NCBI RefSeq assembly: GCF_000935045.1
Contig: NZ_JYKS01000002.1
Location: forward strand, 1 to 35,681
Length of the DNA: 35,681 nucleotides
Direction of reading: 5' to 3'
From: Pseudomonas sp. 10-1B
GTDB lineage: Bacteria; Pseudomonadota; Gammaproteobacteria; Pseudomonadales; Pseudomonadaceae
Shown: piece after piece, positions 10,101 to 18,600 of the stretch
How the letters are laid out: every line of letters starts with the position of its first letter
Position numbering within the stretch: position 1 is the first letter of the stretch
Notes under the pieces: model-generated
Told to the model about the DNA's origin: nothing
Databases searched by the model: none
What the model saw: only the letters and a program-made list of their open reading frames with translations
Made by a program: the position numbers and the translations under genes

Positions 10101-10153
10101 TCCTTCTTGTTTGACAGCAGGCCGGTGGTGGCATCACTTAGAGGTCATCTAGC

Positions 10154-10393
10154 ATGCTTAAGATCGTCCCCAATCCACCCCACACTTACCATTCCCTAGA
10201 AGACACGCTCATCCAGGCTGCGGAGTACGCCCTGTGCGCGCAAACGATCGCGCAGCAGGCGGTGCTGCAGCCCAAGTCGCCAGGCTCGGTACTGATCATG
10301 GCAGCGATGCATGAACTCGAGGCGCTGCGGGCGCTGCTGGAGGCAGCCTTGATCCAGATCCAGTTGCCTTCTGAGCCGCGGACTTTGCATTAA
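10154..10393 (+). CDS. DUF6124 family small protein
   Basis: A 79-aa protein starting MLKIVPNPP and containing an EYALCAQTIAQQAVLQ helix and a second helix AAMHELEALRALLEAAL. This layout matches the small Pseudomonas DUF6124 family of unknown function. AGAGG lies about 10 nt before the ATG. It sits between two RHS-core genes and in front of a DUF3077 gene, and behind a strongly folded leader. A role as partner or immunity protein for the RHS tails is possible but unsupported. Confidence 0.75.
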   Translation: MLKIVPNPPHTYHSLEDTLIQAAEYALCAQTIAQQAVLQPKSPGSVLIMAAMHELEALRALLEAALIQIQLPSEPRTLH

Positions 10394-10420
10394 GAGCTTC
10401 AAGCCTTGCGTTGCCTGGGC

Positions 10421-10524
10421 TGGCCTCTTCGCGGCTAAAGCCGCTCCCACAGGGATTTTGCGCTCGGTTTGAGGGCTGTGACGAACCTCACCTGTGGGAG
10501 CGGGTTCACCCGCGAAGAGGCCGG
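10421..10524. repeat. REPIN, CGCGGCTAAAGCCGC / CGCGGGTTCACCCGCG classes
   Basis: Inverted pair with two different stems, TTCGCGGCTAAAGCCGCTCC on the left and GGGAGCGGGTTCACCCGCGA on the right, between the DUF6124 and DUF3077 genes. Confidence 0.88.
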
Positions 10525-10556
10525 AACAGGCGCAGCCAATTTCAAGGGGATAAACA

Positions 10557-10826
10557 ATGACAACAGAAAACACCAAACCCAATACCACCGTTGGCAAAAC
10601 CATGTTTTACCAAGGCGAAAACAAGACCCACGCGTTGTTCTGCATCGCCCCAGGCATCCCTTGCCAGGATGCCCGTGAGCAGGCTTCGGAACTGATGGGC
10701 TATGTGCGGGATTTGACCATTGACGGCCTGATGGACAACAAACCGCAGTTGCTCTGGGCTTCACACTATCTGAGCGCGTTGGCCAAGGCGCTGATGGATG
10801 ATGCCGAACTGGGGATGATGCGCTGA
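10557..10826 (+). CDS. DUF3077 family small protein
   Basis: An 89-aa protein. The N-terminus has KTMFYQGENKTHALFCIAPG, and the rest is helical: DAREQASELMGYVRDLTIDG and LWASHYLSALAKALMDDAE. This corresponds to the DUF3077 family of Pseudomonas, function unknown. A strong AAGGGG lies 9 nt before ATG 10557. It is separated from the DUF6124 gene by a REPIN and from the next RHS gene by a single REP. Confidence 0.78.
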   Translation: MTTENTKPNTTVGKTMFYQGENKTHALFCIAPGIPCQDAREQASELMGYVRDLTIDGLMDNKPQLLWASHYLSALAKALMDDAELGMMR

Positions 10827-10842
10827 CTTTTGCGTTGCCTGG

Positions 10843-10877
10843 GCTGGCCTCTTCGCGGGCAAGCCCGCTTCCACAGA
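10843..10877. repeat. Single REP
   Basis: One unpaired REP (TTCGCGGGCAAGCCCGCTTCC) after the DUF3077 stop. Unlike most REPs here it lacks an inverted partner. Confidence 0.8.
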
Positions 10878-10903
10878 AACCGTGCCACGTTATCAAACCG
10901 TTA

Positions 10904-10922
10904 TTTCTACCAGTATCGAAAT
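10904..10922 (+). promoter_or_regulatory. RHS-upstream CCAGTA motif, copy 2
   Basis: Reads TTTCTACCAGTATCGAAAT, 51 bp before the RHS start at 10973. It differs from the copy at 11905 at two positions (A/G and G/A), while the surrounding sequence has diverged more. Confidence 0.55.
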
Positions 10923-10972
10923 TGGGGTAATTGTTCAAAATGGCGAGACCTCCCGCACAGGTTAGGCCAGTC

Positions 10973-11776
10973 ATGAACAAAGCCCAGAGCGAAATCCATC
11001 CAGAAAGGCGTAACTATTCGGCCTACGGCCACGATCCAGTACTGCAATCCAGCAAGGCGGTACTCGGCTTCAACGGAGAACAACTGCATCGTGCCACCAC
11101 GAGCTACCACCTCGGCAACGGCTATCGTTCATATAGCCCTTTGTTAATGCGGTTTTGCTCACCTGACAGCTGGAGCCCATTCGGAAGAGGTGGACTGAAT
11201 GCGTATTGCTATTGCGAAGGAGACCCCGTGAACAGCGCGGATCCTAGCGGGCGAGCTCTTGTTTTCTTGCGCAATGGGCAGATCATGCGGGTCAATCAAA
11301 ATATGGCACGCCCGGCAGGCCAGTGGCTGGGGCCTCCCACGCTCACGAGAACAACTTCGTTGCCGTCGCTCAATTACCATTCTGCTCCAAATCAATCCAG
11401 ACAAGCCGCATTCACTGGCACCAGCCCTATTTCCGAACAACCATCGGCCCGTTCAACGCTCACTAAAACAGTAGCCCTTCAGCGCGTACCACCACTCCAT
11501 ACTAATACCCCTCCACCACCGGCCGAGTGGGTAACGGTGGATGCAAGGCATGGACCGCTGCTGGTTGCCTCTACAACAAGCGCGAACCCCCCAGCCACCA
11601 TGAATCAGCAAGTACGACAGGATGTCTCCCTGTCATCATCAACCACTACTTCCAGCGATTCGACCCCGTCTCATAGCAGATCAGCGAGCCCAACGCCTCT
11701 AGCTCTGCCTTATCATGTGCAAGTTGCCACCAGGCTCCGTGAAAACCCAAACTACAGCCAAAGATTTGATCCGTGA
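10973..11776 (+). CDS. Solo RHS-core protein with Ser/Pro-rich disordered tail
   Basis: A 267-aa protein from ATG 10973; the frame is open to a TTG at 10931, but the MNKA start matches the related fragment at 11990 and has AGG upstream. Residues about 15-90 carry the RHS core: YSAYGHDP, LGFNGE, LGNGYRSYSPLLMRF, then SPFG-x18-DPSG, where the first autoprotease Asp is Ser. The tail (about 95-267) is rich in Ser, Thr and Pro with TPPPPAEW and a long serine tract, and ends VATRLRENPNYSQRFDP. No enzyme motif is visible. It sits after the DUF3077 gene and a single REP, and is followed by an RHS N-terminal fragment. Confidence 0.8.
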   Translation: MNKAQSEIHPERRNYSAYGHDPVLQSSKAVLGFNGEQLHRATTSYHLGNGYRSYSPLLMRFCSPDSWSPFGRGGLNAYCYCEGDPVNSADPSGRALVFLRNGQIMRVNQNMARPAGQWLGPPTLTRTTSLPSLNYHSAPNQSRQAAFTGTSPISEQPSARSTLTKTVALQRVPPLHTNTPPPPAEWVTVDARHGPLLVASTTSANPPATMNQQVRQDVSLSSSTTTSSDSTPSHSRSASPTPLALPYHVQVATRLRENPNYSQRFDP

Positions 11777-11835
11777 TACCGGCACCATTAGCGCGGCATC
11801 GCTCCAGCATTCGCAATGTGGTGTCAGTGCGCACG

Positions 11836-11887
11836 GGCGCCGCAGGCGGCGCATCGCGAGCTGCGCTCGCTCCTACGGGGGCCGGGT
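11836..11887. repeat. Degenerate REP-like palindrome
   Basis: Contains GCGCCGCAGGCGGCGC followed by GCGAGCTGCGCTCGCTCC, two GC-rich inverted repeats, the second ending in the CTCCTAC arm of REPs. It lies between the RHS gene and the RHS fragment. Confidence 0.5.
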
Positions 11888-11904
11888 AGACATTAAAACT
11901 ATTG

Positions 11905-11923
11905 TTTCTGCCAGTATCAAAAT
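11905..11923 (+). promoter_or_regulatory. RHS-upstream CCAGTA motif, copy 3
   Basis: Reads TTTCTGCCAGTATCAAAAT, 67 bp before the truncated RHS reading frame at 11990. Confidence 0.55.
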
Positions 11924-11989
11924 CCCTGCAACTGCTCAGAATAGGCTCCAAGCAGCTCCCATTCATCCACTGCGGCAGGGACTTCAACC

Positions 11990-12199
11990 ATGAACAAAGC
12001 ACCGAACAGGACGCTCTTCTTCTACCAGGGCGACAAGCTCATTACCGTGAAAGAAGGCGATAAGGGTCGCGCCATCTTCCGCAATGCGGAACAACCGCTG
12101 GCAGAGCTGAGCACAGACGACAATCAAGCCGGTGGCTTGCTGGCCACCGATCAGATGGGCTCGGTGCTTGTGGTGCACGGCTCAGACAAGCAGCCATAA
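11990..12199 (+). pseudogene. Amputated N-terminal module of a solo RHS protein
   Basis: A 69-aa open frame reading RTLFFYQGDKLITVKEGDKG, then AIFRNAEQPLAELS and LLATDQMGSVLVVHGSD. I recognise this as the N-terminal part that normally precedes YSAYGHDP and the RHS core in Pseudomonas solo RHS proteins. Here the frame ends at a TAA (12197-12199) lying in the A-run of the fdhA terminator, so the core and tail are gone. LLATD-SV also occurs in the RHS protein at 28850. AGGGA lies upstream of the ATG, so it may still be translated. Confidence 0.6.
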
Positions 12200-12225
12200 A
12201 AAAAAGCCCCTCGAAATGAGGGGCT
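12198..12225 (-). terminator. Intrinsic terminator of fdhA
   Basis: AGCCCCTC (12205-12212) and GAGGGGCT (12218-12225) form an 8-bp stem with a GAAAT loop. On the minus strand it is followed by a run of eight T (complement of 12198-12205), which fits rho-independent termination 20-45 nt after the fdhA stop. The same stem may also stop rightward transcripts from the RHS fragment. Confidence 0.88.
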
Positions 12226-12243
12226 CTTTGTTACATCACGCGA

Positions 12244-13443
12244 TCACGCCGCGCCCCACATCTTGTGCGGGTCGATCACGAACTTCTTCGGCACACCTGC
12301 ATCGAACTCGCCATAACCTTCCGGCGCCTGGTCCAGGTTGATCACCTGCACACCCACCACTTCGGCAATGTTGATCCGATCCCACATGATCGCCTGCATC
12401 AGCTGGCGGTTGTACTTCATGGTCGGGGTCTGGCCGGTGTGGAAGCTGTGCGACTTGGCCCAGCCCAGGCCGAAGCGGATGCTCAGTGCGCCGATCTTGG
12501 CGGCAGCGTCCACCGCGCCCGGGTCTTCGGTCACGTACAGGCCCGGGATACCGATGTTGCCGGCTACGCGGGTGACCTGCATCAGCGAGTTGAGCACGGT
12601 GGCCGGGGCCTCGTGCTTGGCGCCTTCATGGCCATGACCACGGGCCTCGAAGCCAACGGCGTCAACGGCGCAGTCCACTTCCGGCTCGCCGAGGATGTCG
12701 ACGATCTGCTCGTGCAGCGGGGTGTCCTTGGACAGGTCGACCACTTCGAAGCCCTGCGACTTGGCGTGGGCCAGGCGGGCCGGGTTGAGGTCACCCACGA
12801 TCACGCAAGCTGCGCCCAGCAGGCGCGCCGAGGCGGCGGCGGCCAGGCCGACCGGGCCGGCGCCGGCAACGTAGACGGTGCTGCCAGGGCCAACGCCGGC
12901 AGTGACGGCGCCGTGGTAGCCGGTCGGCAGGATGTCGGACAGGCAGGTCAGGTCACGGATCTTCTCCATGGCCTTGTCGCGATCCGGCAGTTTCAGCAGG
13001 TTGAAGTCGGCGTACGGTACCAGCACGTACTCGGCCTGGCCGCCGGTCCAGTCGCCCATGTCGACGTAGCCGTAGGCGCCACCGGCGCGGGCCGGGTTGA
13101 CGGTAAGGCAGACACCGGTGTGCATCTCTTTGCACGAACGGCAGCGGCCGCAGGCGACGTTGAACGGTACCGACACCAGGTCGCCGATTTTCAGGCGTTC
13201 CACGTCACGCCCCATTTCGACGATTTCACCGGTGATTTCGTGGCCCAGGACCAGGCCGACCTGGGCAGTGGTGCGGCCGCGGACCATGTGCTGGTCGGAG
13301 CCGCAGATGTTGGTGGAAACCACCTTGAGGATCACGCCGTGCTCGATCTTGTTGCCGCGTGGGTCTTGCATTTTCGGGTAGTCGATCTTCTGCACCTCGA
13401 CCTTGCCCGCGCCGAGATACACCACTCCACGATTGCCAGACAT
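12244..13443 (-). CDS. fdhA: Glutathione-independent, NAD-dependent formaldehyde dehydrogenase
   Basis: Oxidises formaldehyde to formate with tightly bound NAD+; zinc-dependent medium-chain dehydrogenase family. At 399 aa it has the length of the P. putida enzyme. Catalytic-zinc Cys47 lies in NICGSDQHMV, with GHE near 68-69. Structural-zinc Cys98, 101, 104 and 112 lie in ACGRCRSCKEMHTGVC. The cofactor site is VYVAGAGPVGLAAAA near 172. It detoxifies formaldehyde produced by sarcosine oxidase encoded upstream, although 515 bp with REPs separates it from purU, so it probably has its own promoter. GAGGT sits 8 nt before ATG 13443. Confidence 0.96.
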   Translation of the reverse strand: MSGNRGVVYLGAGKVEVQKIDYPKMQDPRGNKIEHGVILKVVSTNICGSDQHMVRGRTTAQVGLVLGHEITGEIVEMGRDVERLKIGDLVSVPFNVACGRCRSCKEMHTGVCLTVNPARAGGAYGYVDMGDWTGGQAEYVLVPYADFNLLKLPDRDKAMEKIRDLTCLSDILPTGYHGAVTAGVGPGSTVYVAGAGPVGLAAAASARLLGAACVIVGDLNPARLAHAKSQGFEVVDLSKDTPLHEQIVDILGEPEVDCAVDAVGFEARGHGHEGAKHEAPATVLNSLMQVTRVAGNIGIPGLYVTEDPGAVDAAAKIGALSIRFGLGWAKSHSFHTGQTPTMKYNRQLMQAIMWDRINIAEVVGVQVINLDQAPEGYGEFDAGVPKKFVIDPHKMWGAA

Positions 13444-13640
13444 GCTCTTACCTCGCTTGATTTTTATTTATGCAGCGGTGGTTGAACGCGCCGCCATCCG
13501 TGGGCGGCATGTGTTTCTGGAATGAGGGGAATTGTGGGCCGGATGGGGCCGGGTGCACTGACTGGGAGCGACAAAGAGATGCCTTTTAGCGGCAGGTTTG
13601 TCGTTGGAAGATATGGGGGCAATCAGAGGTGGTGGCCTGT

Positions 13641-13950
13641 GCCGGCCTCTTCGCGGCTAAAGCCGCTCCCACAGGGTTTTGTGCAGACTTCAAGAGCATC
13701 AGCACCTGTGAGAGCCAAAGGGTTTGGTGCAGGCTAAGGGCATCAGCATCAGTGGGGACCACAGGTATGGCGCAGGGCTCTAGACTGGCGCAATACTTGT
13801 GGGAGCTGGCTTGCCGGCGATCACCGGCGCAGCCGGTGCCATACACCGCGTCGCCTGCTTCGCGGGCTTGCCCGCTCCCACAGGGTACGGCGCAGGCTTC
13901 AAGGCTGGCGCAATACCTGTGGGAGCGGCTTTAGCCGCGAAGAAGCCGGT
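13641..13950. repeat. Composite REP cluster between purU and fdhA
   Basis: At least four REP stems of mixed classes: TTCGCGGCTAAAGCCGCTCC (13648), GGGAGCTGGCTTGCCGGCGA (13801), CGCGGGCTTGCCCGCTCC (13861) and GGGAGCGGCTTTAGCCGCGA (13921). The first and last are cognate partners about 270 bp apart, with the other REPs between them. GGCGCAATAC occurs twice in the spacers (13788 and 13908), pointing to duplication of REPIN spacers. The whole gap 13444-13958 holds no supported gene. Confidence 0.83.
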
Positions 13951-13958
13951 ACTGGCTA

Positions 13959-14816
13959 TTACAAAACTACAGTCCGGTTGGCGTTGAGGAACACTCGTCG
14001 CTCGATGTGATAACCAACAGCCCGCGCCAGGGTCAGGCACTCGATATCGCGCCCTTTGGCAATCAGGTCTTCCGGGTAATGGCTGTGGTCCACCACCTCG
14101 ACGCCCTGGGCAATGATCGGCCCTTCGTCGAGGTCGTTGTTGATGTAGTGCGCCGTGGCACCGACCATCTTCACACCCTTGTTGTACGCCTGGTGATATG
14201 GCTTGGCGCCCTTGAACCCCGGCAACAGCGAGTGGTGAATGTTGATCGCCCAGCCATCCAGGCGTCGGCACAGCTCCGGTGACAGCACCTGCATGTAACG
14301 CGCAAGAATCACCAGCTCGGCGCCGGTTTCCTCGATCACCTGCAGCACCTTGCGCTCTTGCCCAGGTTTGTCCTTGGGGTCGAGGGCAAAGTGGTAATAG
14401 GGAATCTTGTGCCACTGCGCCAACGGCTCGAGATCAGGGTGGTTGGACACCACCGCGACCACATCCATGGCCAGCTGACCAATGCGCTGGCGATACAGCA
14501 AGTCGTTCAGGCAATGGTCGGCCTTGGACACCATGATCACCACCTTGGGGCGGTGATTGGGTGCGGTCAGCTCGAAAGCCATGCCGAACGCATCGCTACG
14601 CTCGGCGAGGCCGGCACGGAAGCCCGCCTCGTCGAAATCGTCCGGCTGGCGGAACTCCACGCGAATGAAGAAGCGCCCCGACTGCCGGTCATCGAAGGAG
14701 TGGTGCTCCGTCACGTAGCAGCGCTGCTCGAAGAGGTAACGCGTCACCACGTCGACGGTGCCGAGCATGCTCGGGCAGTCGGCGGTGAGAATCCAGGTAT
14801 CCGGTGCCCGACTCAT
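13959..14816 (-). CDS. purU: Formyltetrahydrofolate deformylase PurU
   Basis: Hydrolyses 10-formyl-THF to formate and THF, which frees THF for sarcosine oxidation and balances one-carbon pools. The protein is 285 aa, the normal length. An N-terminal ACT-like domain (about 8-85) begins TADCPSMLGTVDVV, followed by the formyltransferase-fold domain (about 90-285). Catalytic residues are Asn192, His194 in INIHHSLLPGF and Asp230 in NNDLDEGPI. AAGGAGAG lies close to ATG 14816, 12 nt after the soxG stop, so it is the last gene of the sox operon. Confidence 0.95.
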   Translation of the reverse strand: MSRAPDTWILTADCPSMLGTVDVVTRYLFEQRCYVTEHHSFDDRQSGRFFIRVEFRQPDDFDEAGFRAGLAERSDAFGMAFELTAPNHRPKVVIMVSKADHCLNDLLYRQRIGQLAMDVVAVVSNHPDLEPLAQWHKIPYYHFALDPKDKPGQERKVLQVIEETGAELVILARYMQVLSPELCRRLDGWAINIHHSLLPGFKGAKPYHQAYNKGVKMVGATAHYINNDLDEGPIIAQGVEVVDHSHYPEDLIAKGRDIECLTLARAVGYHIERRVFLNANRTVVL

Positions 14817-14828
14817 GTTCTACTCTCC

Positions 14829-15461
14829 TTAGGCCTCGATGCTCAGGCCGTACTCGGCCGAAGCGTCCTGCAGCCACAGCCACCAGTAGTCGGCGAAGCT
14901 GCGGCGAATCACCAGCTCCCAGGTGTCTTCGGCGGTGCGGCGGATCACCAGTTGCGACTTGGCGAACACGGTGCCGACAGCCTTGCCCACCGGGAAGTTG
15001 TTCGGATGAACATCATAGCTGGTGGATTTCATCAGCACTTCGCGCACGTTCGGGCCGCGCAGTTCCAGCAGGCTTTGCCCGCCGCTGACGTTGACCACCT
15101 GGATGTGCTGGCCTTCGAGGGCCGCGCGCAGTTTCTGCTCGACGGCGAACTCCTGGCCGCCGGGCACGATCAGCAGCCACTCGTCAGGGCCGGCCCATTG
15201 CAGCGACATTTCGTCGTTGGCGACCACGGTCAGGGCCACTGGCAGCTCCAGGCCCAGGGCCTTGTGCACGCCGGCGGCGAATTCCGGGTCGTGGCCATCG
15301 CCACGGATGGTCAGGTGGCCGAGGAACTTGCGTTCACGCAGGGTCACACCTGCGTTCTTGCGGCCTTTGCCAACCAGGCTGGCCAGGTCGGCGTGGTGCA
15401 GTGGCGACTGGGCCTTGGCCTCGGCGCCGGGGTTTTGCTGGAAGACGTTGATAGCGCTCAT
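14829..15461 (-). CDS. soxG: Sarcosine oxidase gamma subunit
   Basis: A 210-aa subunit of the heterotetrameric sarcosine oxidase, which converts sarcosine to glycine with peroxide and 5,10-methylene-THF. The fold resembles the T-protein/GcvT-like family: VVANDEMSLQWAGPDEWLLI and NVSGGQSLLELRGP are conserved, and SFADYWWLWLQDASAEYG lies at the C-terminus. It has no catalytic site of its own. It follows soxA across about 180 nt that contain a REPIN (15518-15594) and precedes purU by 12 nt. AGGTAAG precedes the ATG. Confidence 0.92.
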   Translation of the reverse strand: MSAINVFQQNPGAEAKAQSPLHHADLASLVGKGRKNAGVTLRERKFLGHLTIRGDGHDPEFAAGVHKALGLELPVALTVVANDEMSLQWAGPDEWLLIVPGGQEFAVEQKLRAALEGQHIQVVNVSGGQSLLELRGPNVREVLMKSTSYDVHPNNFPVGKAVGTVFAKSQLVIRRTAEDTWELVIRRSFADYWWLWLQDASAEYGLSIEA

Positions 15462-15517
15462 TTCTTACCTGCCTTGAATTCTGTAGGTCGCATGCGGTGC
15501 CCTGGCGGTGGTGCATC

Positions 15518-15594
15518 TTGTGTAGGAGCGGGTTTACCCGCGAATGCGATGTTGAATTCACCGCCCTCTTCGCGGGCAAGCCCGCTCCTACAAA
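15518..15594. repeat. REPIN between soxA and soxG
   Basis: Inverted REP pair (GTAGGAGCGGGTTTACCCGCG on the left, CGCGGGCAAGCCCGCTCCTAC on the right) in an internal operon gap. It might affect the ratio of soxA to soxG message. Confidence 0.88.
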
Positions 15595-15637
15595 GACCTC
15601 ATTACCAACCCGGCACCGTGTGCCATCCGGGGGGGCC

Positions 15638-18600
15638 TTAGACGTTCTGCCGCTCACCCTTCGGATCGAAGAACACCGAAGACACGATCTCCGCCTCGAT
15701 CACGCTGCCATCCGCCTGTGGCGAGTACACACGCTCGCCCATGCGCTTGAGGCCGCCTTTGACCACACCCATGGCGAACGAGTAGCCCAGGGAGTTGGAG
15801 GCGTAGCTGGAGGTCACGTGGCCAACCATGTCCATCGGGATCGGCTGTTTCGGGTCGAACACCAGCTGGGCGCCTTCCGGCAGCCACTTGGTCGGGTCGA
15901 CCGGCTTCAGGCCCACCAGCTGCTTGCGGTTCTCGCGCACGCAGTCTTCGCGGTTCATGCCACGCAGGCCGATCCACGAGAACGGCTTGTTGCGGCCCAC
16001 GCACCAGCTCATGTTGAGGTCGTCCGGGGTCATCGAGCCGTCGGTGTCCTGGCCGACGATGATGAAGCCCTTCTCGGCACGCAGTACGTGCATGGTCTCG
16101 GTGCCATACGGGGTCAGGTTGTACTTCTTGCCCGCCTCGATGACTTTTTCCAGCACGCCCATGGCGTAGTTGGCCTGCACGTTGACTTCGTACGACAGCT
16201 CACCGGTGAACGAGATACGGAACACCCGGGCCGGCACGCCGCCGACAGTGCCTTCCTTCCAGGTCATGAACGGGAAGGCGTCCTTGTCCAGGTCGATATC
16301 GTCGGTCAGCTCGCTCAGCAGCTTGCGGCTGTTGGGGCCGGACAAGGTCAGGGTGGCCCAGTGGTCGGTGACCGAGGTGAAGTACACCTTCATCTCTGGC
16401 CATTCGGTCTGGTGGTACAGCTCCAGCCACTGCAGCACACGGGCGGCGCCGCCGGTGGTAGTGGTCATGTAGAAGTGGTTGTCGCCGACGCAGGCGGTAA
16501 CGCCGTCGTCGAAGACCATGCCGTCTTCCTTGCACATCAGGCCGTAGCGGGCCTTGCCCACGTCGAGCTTGGTCCAGGCGTTGCTGTACACACGGTTGAG
16601 GAACTCGCGGGCATCCGGGCCCTGGATGTCGATCTTGCCCAGGGTCGAGGCGTCCAGCAGGCCTACGCTGTCGCGCACAGCCTTGCATTCACGGGCCACG
16701 GCGGCGTGGATGTCTTCACCGGCTTTGGGGAAGTACCACGGGCGCTTCCACTGGCCGACGTCTTCGAACTCGGCGCCGTTCTTCACGTGCCAGGCATGCA
16801 GGGCGGTGAAGCGTACCGGTTCGAACAGGTGGCCACAGTGACGGCCCGCTACCGCGCCGAAGGTGACCGGCGTGTAGTTGGGGCGGAACATGGTGGTGCC
16901 CATTTCCGGGATGGTGATACCCATCGAACGGGCGGCGATGGCCAGGCCGTTGATGTTGCCCAGTTTGCCCTGGTCGGTACCGAAGCCCAGTGCGGTGTAG
17001 CGCTTTACGTGCTCGACCGACTCGAAGCCTTCGCGGGTAGCCAGTTCGATGGCCGCGGCGGTCACGTCGTTCTGCTGGTCGACGAACTGCTTGGGCGCAC
17101 GGGCAGTGCCTTTGTCATGCGGCACCTGGAACAGCGCCACAGTGGCCTCTTCCTTGCGCGCCACGGTTTTCGGCAGGCTGCCGACAGTGGCCTTGAAGCC
17201 CGCCTCGGTGGCCGCGCGCACGCCGCCCTCGAAGCCATCGGCAATCACGTCGCCGAGGGCGTACACGCCGTTGATGCCGCCAACGCACTCGCGTTTTTGC
17301 GGGGCATCGCCTGGCACGAAGCCGAGAATGTCTTCACGCCATACCGGGCGACCGCCCAAGTGCGAGGCCAGGTGCACGACCGGGCTGTAGCCGCCGGAAG
17401 TGGCGATCAGGTCGCACTCGAGGGTTTCGCCAGGGCTGGTGACCTTGTGCGCCTGCACATCGATGGCGGCCACACGGGCGCCAGTGACGTGCTTGCTACC
17501 CTTGGCCTCGATCACGGCGCTGGAGGTAAGGATGCGGATGCCTTTGGCGCGCGCTTCTTCAACCAGCGAACCACGCGGGTTGTGACGGGCGTCGGCGATG
17601 GCGACCACTTGCAGGCCGGCGTCGTGCCAGTCCAGCGCGGCGCGGTAGGCGTGGTCGTTGTTGGTCGACAGCACCAGCTTGCGGCCCGGGGCCACGCCAT
17701 AGCGGCGCACATAGGTCGACACGGCACCGGCCAGCATGTTGCCCGGCAGGTCGTTGTTGCCGTACACCAGCGGGCGCTCGTGGGCGCCGGCAGCCAGCAC
17801 CACGCGCTTGGCGCGCACGCGGTGCACGCGGTGGCGCACCTGGCCAATCGGGGCGCGGTCGCCGAGGTGGTCGGTGAGGCGCTCGTGGATGGTCAGGAAG
17901 TTATGGTCGTGGTAGCCGTTGACCGTGGCGCGTGGCAGCAGGGTCACTTCCGGCAGGCCTTCCAGCTCTTTGACCACGGCGTTCACCCAATCAGCGGCAG
18001 GCTTGCCGTCGAGGGTTTCGCGGGTGTCGAGCAGGCTGCCGCCGAACTCTTCCTGCTCGTCAGCCAGGATTACCCGGGCGCCGCTGCGCGCAGCGGCCAG
18101 TGCCGCGGCCAGGCCAGCAGGGCCGGCGCCGACGATCAGCACGTCGCAGTGCTGGTTCATGTAGTCGTAGCTGTCCGGGTCGTTCTGCAGCGGTGCACGG
18201 CCAAGGCCAGCGGCTTTGCGGATGTACTTCTCGTAAGTCATCCAGAACGATTTCGGGTACATGAAGGTTTTGTAGTAGAAGCCCGGCGGCATCATGCTGC
18301 CGCCAACCTTGCCAAGGATGCCCATGACGTCGTTGTTGACGTTCGGCCAACCGTTGGTGCTGGTGGCTACAAGACCTGCGTACAGCGCCTGCTGGGTGGC
18401 ACGCACGTTGGGGATCTGGGTGGCTTCGCTGGAGCCGATCTGCAGGATGGCGTTCGGCTCTTCGGTACCGGCGGCGATGATGCCGCGTGGACGCGAGTAC
18501 TTGAAGCTGCGGCCGACGATGTCGACGCCGTTGGCCAGCAGCGCGGCGGCCAGGCTGTCACCGGCATAGCCCTGGTAGGTCTTGCCGTTGAAGCTGAAGT

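Noticed and set aside
12265..13485. Plus-strand open frame opposite fdhA
   Set aside because: Antisense shadow of a complete, motif-confirmed dehydrogenase.
13641..13950. CRISPR array
   Set aside because: Repeats are inverted REP stems with irregular spacing and several classes, not direct repeats with uniform spacers; no cas gene is present.
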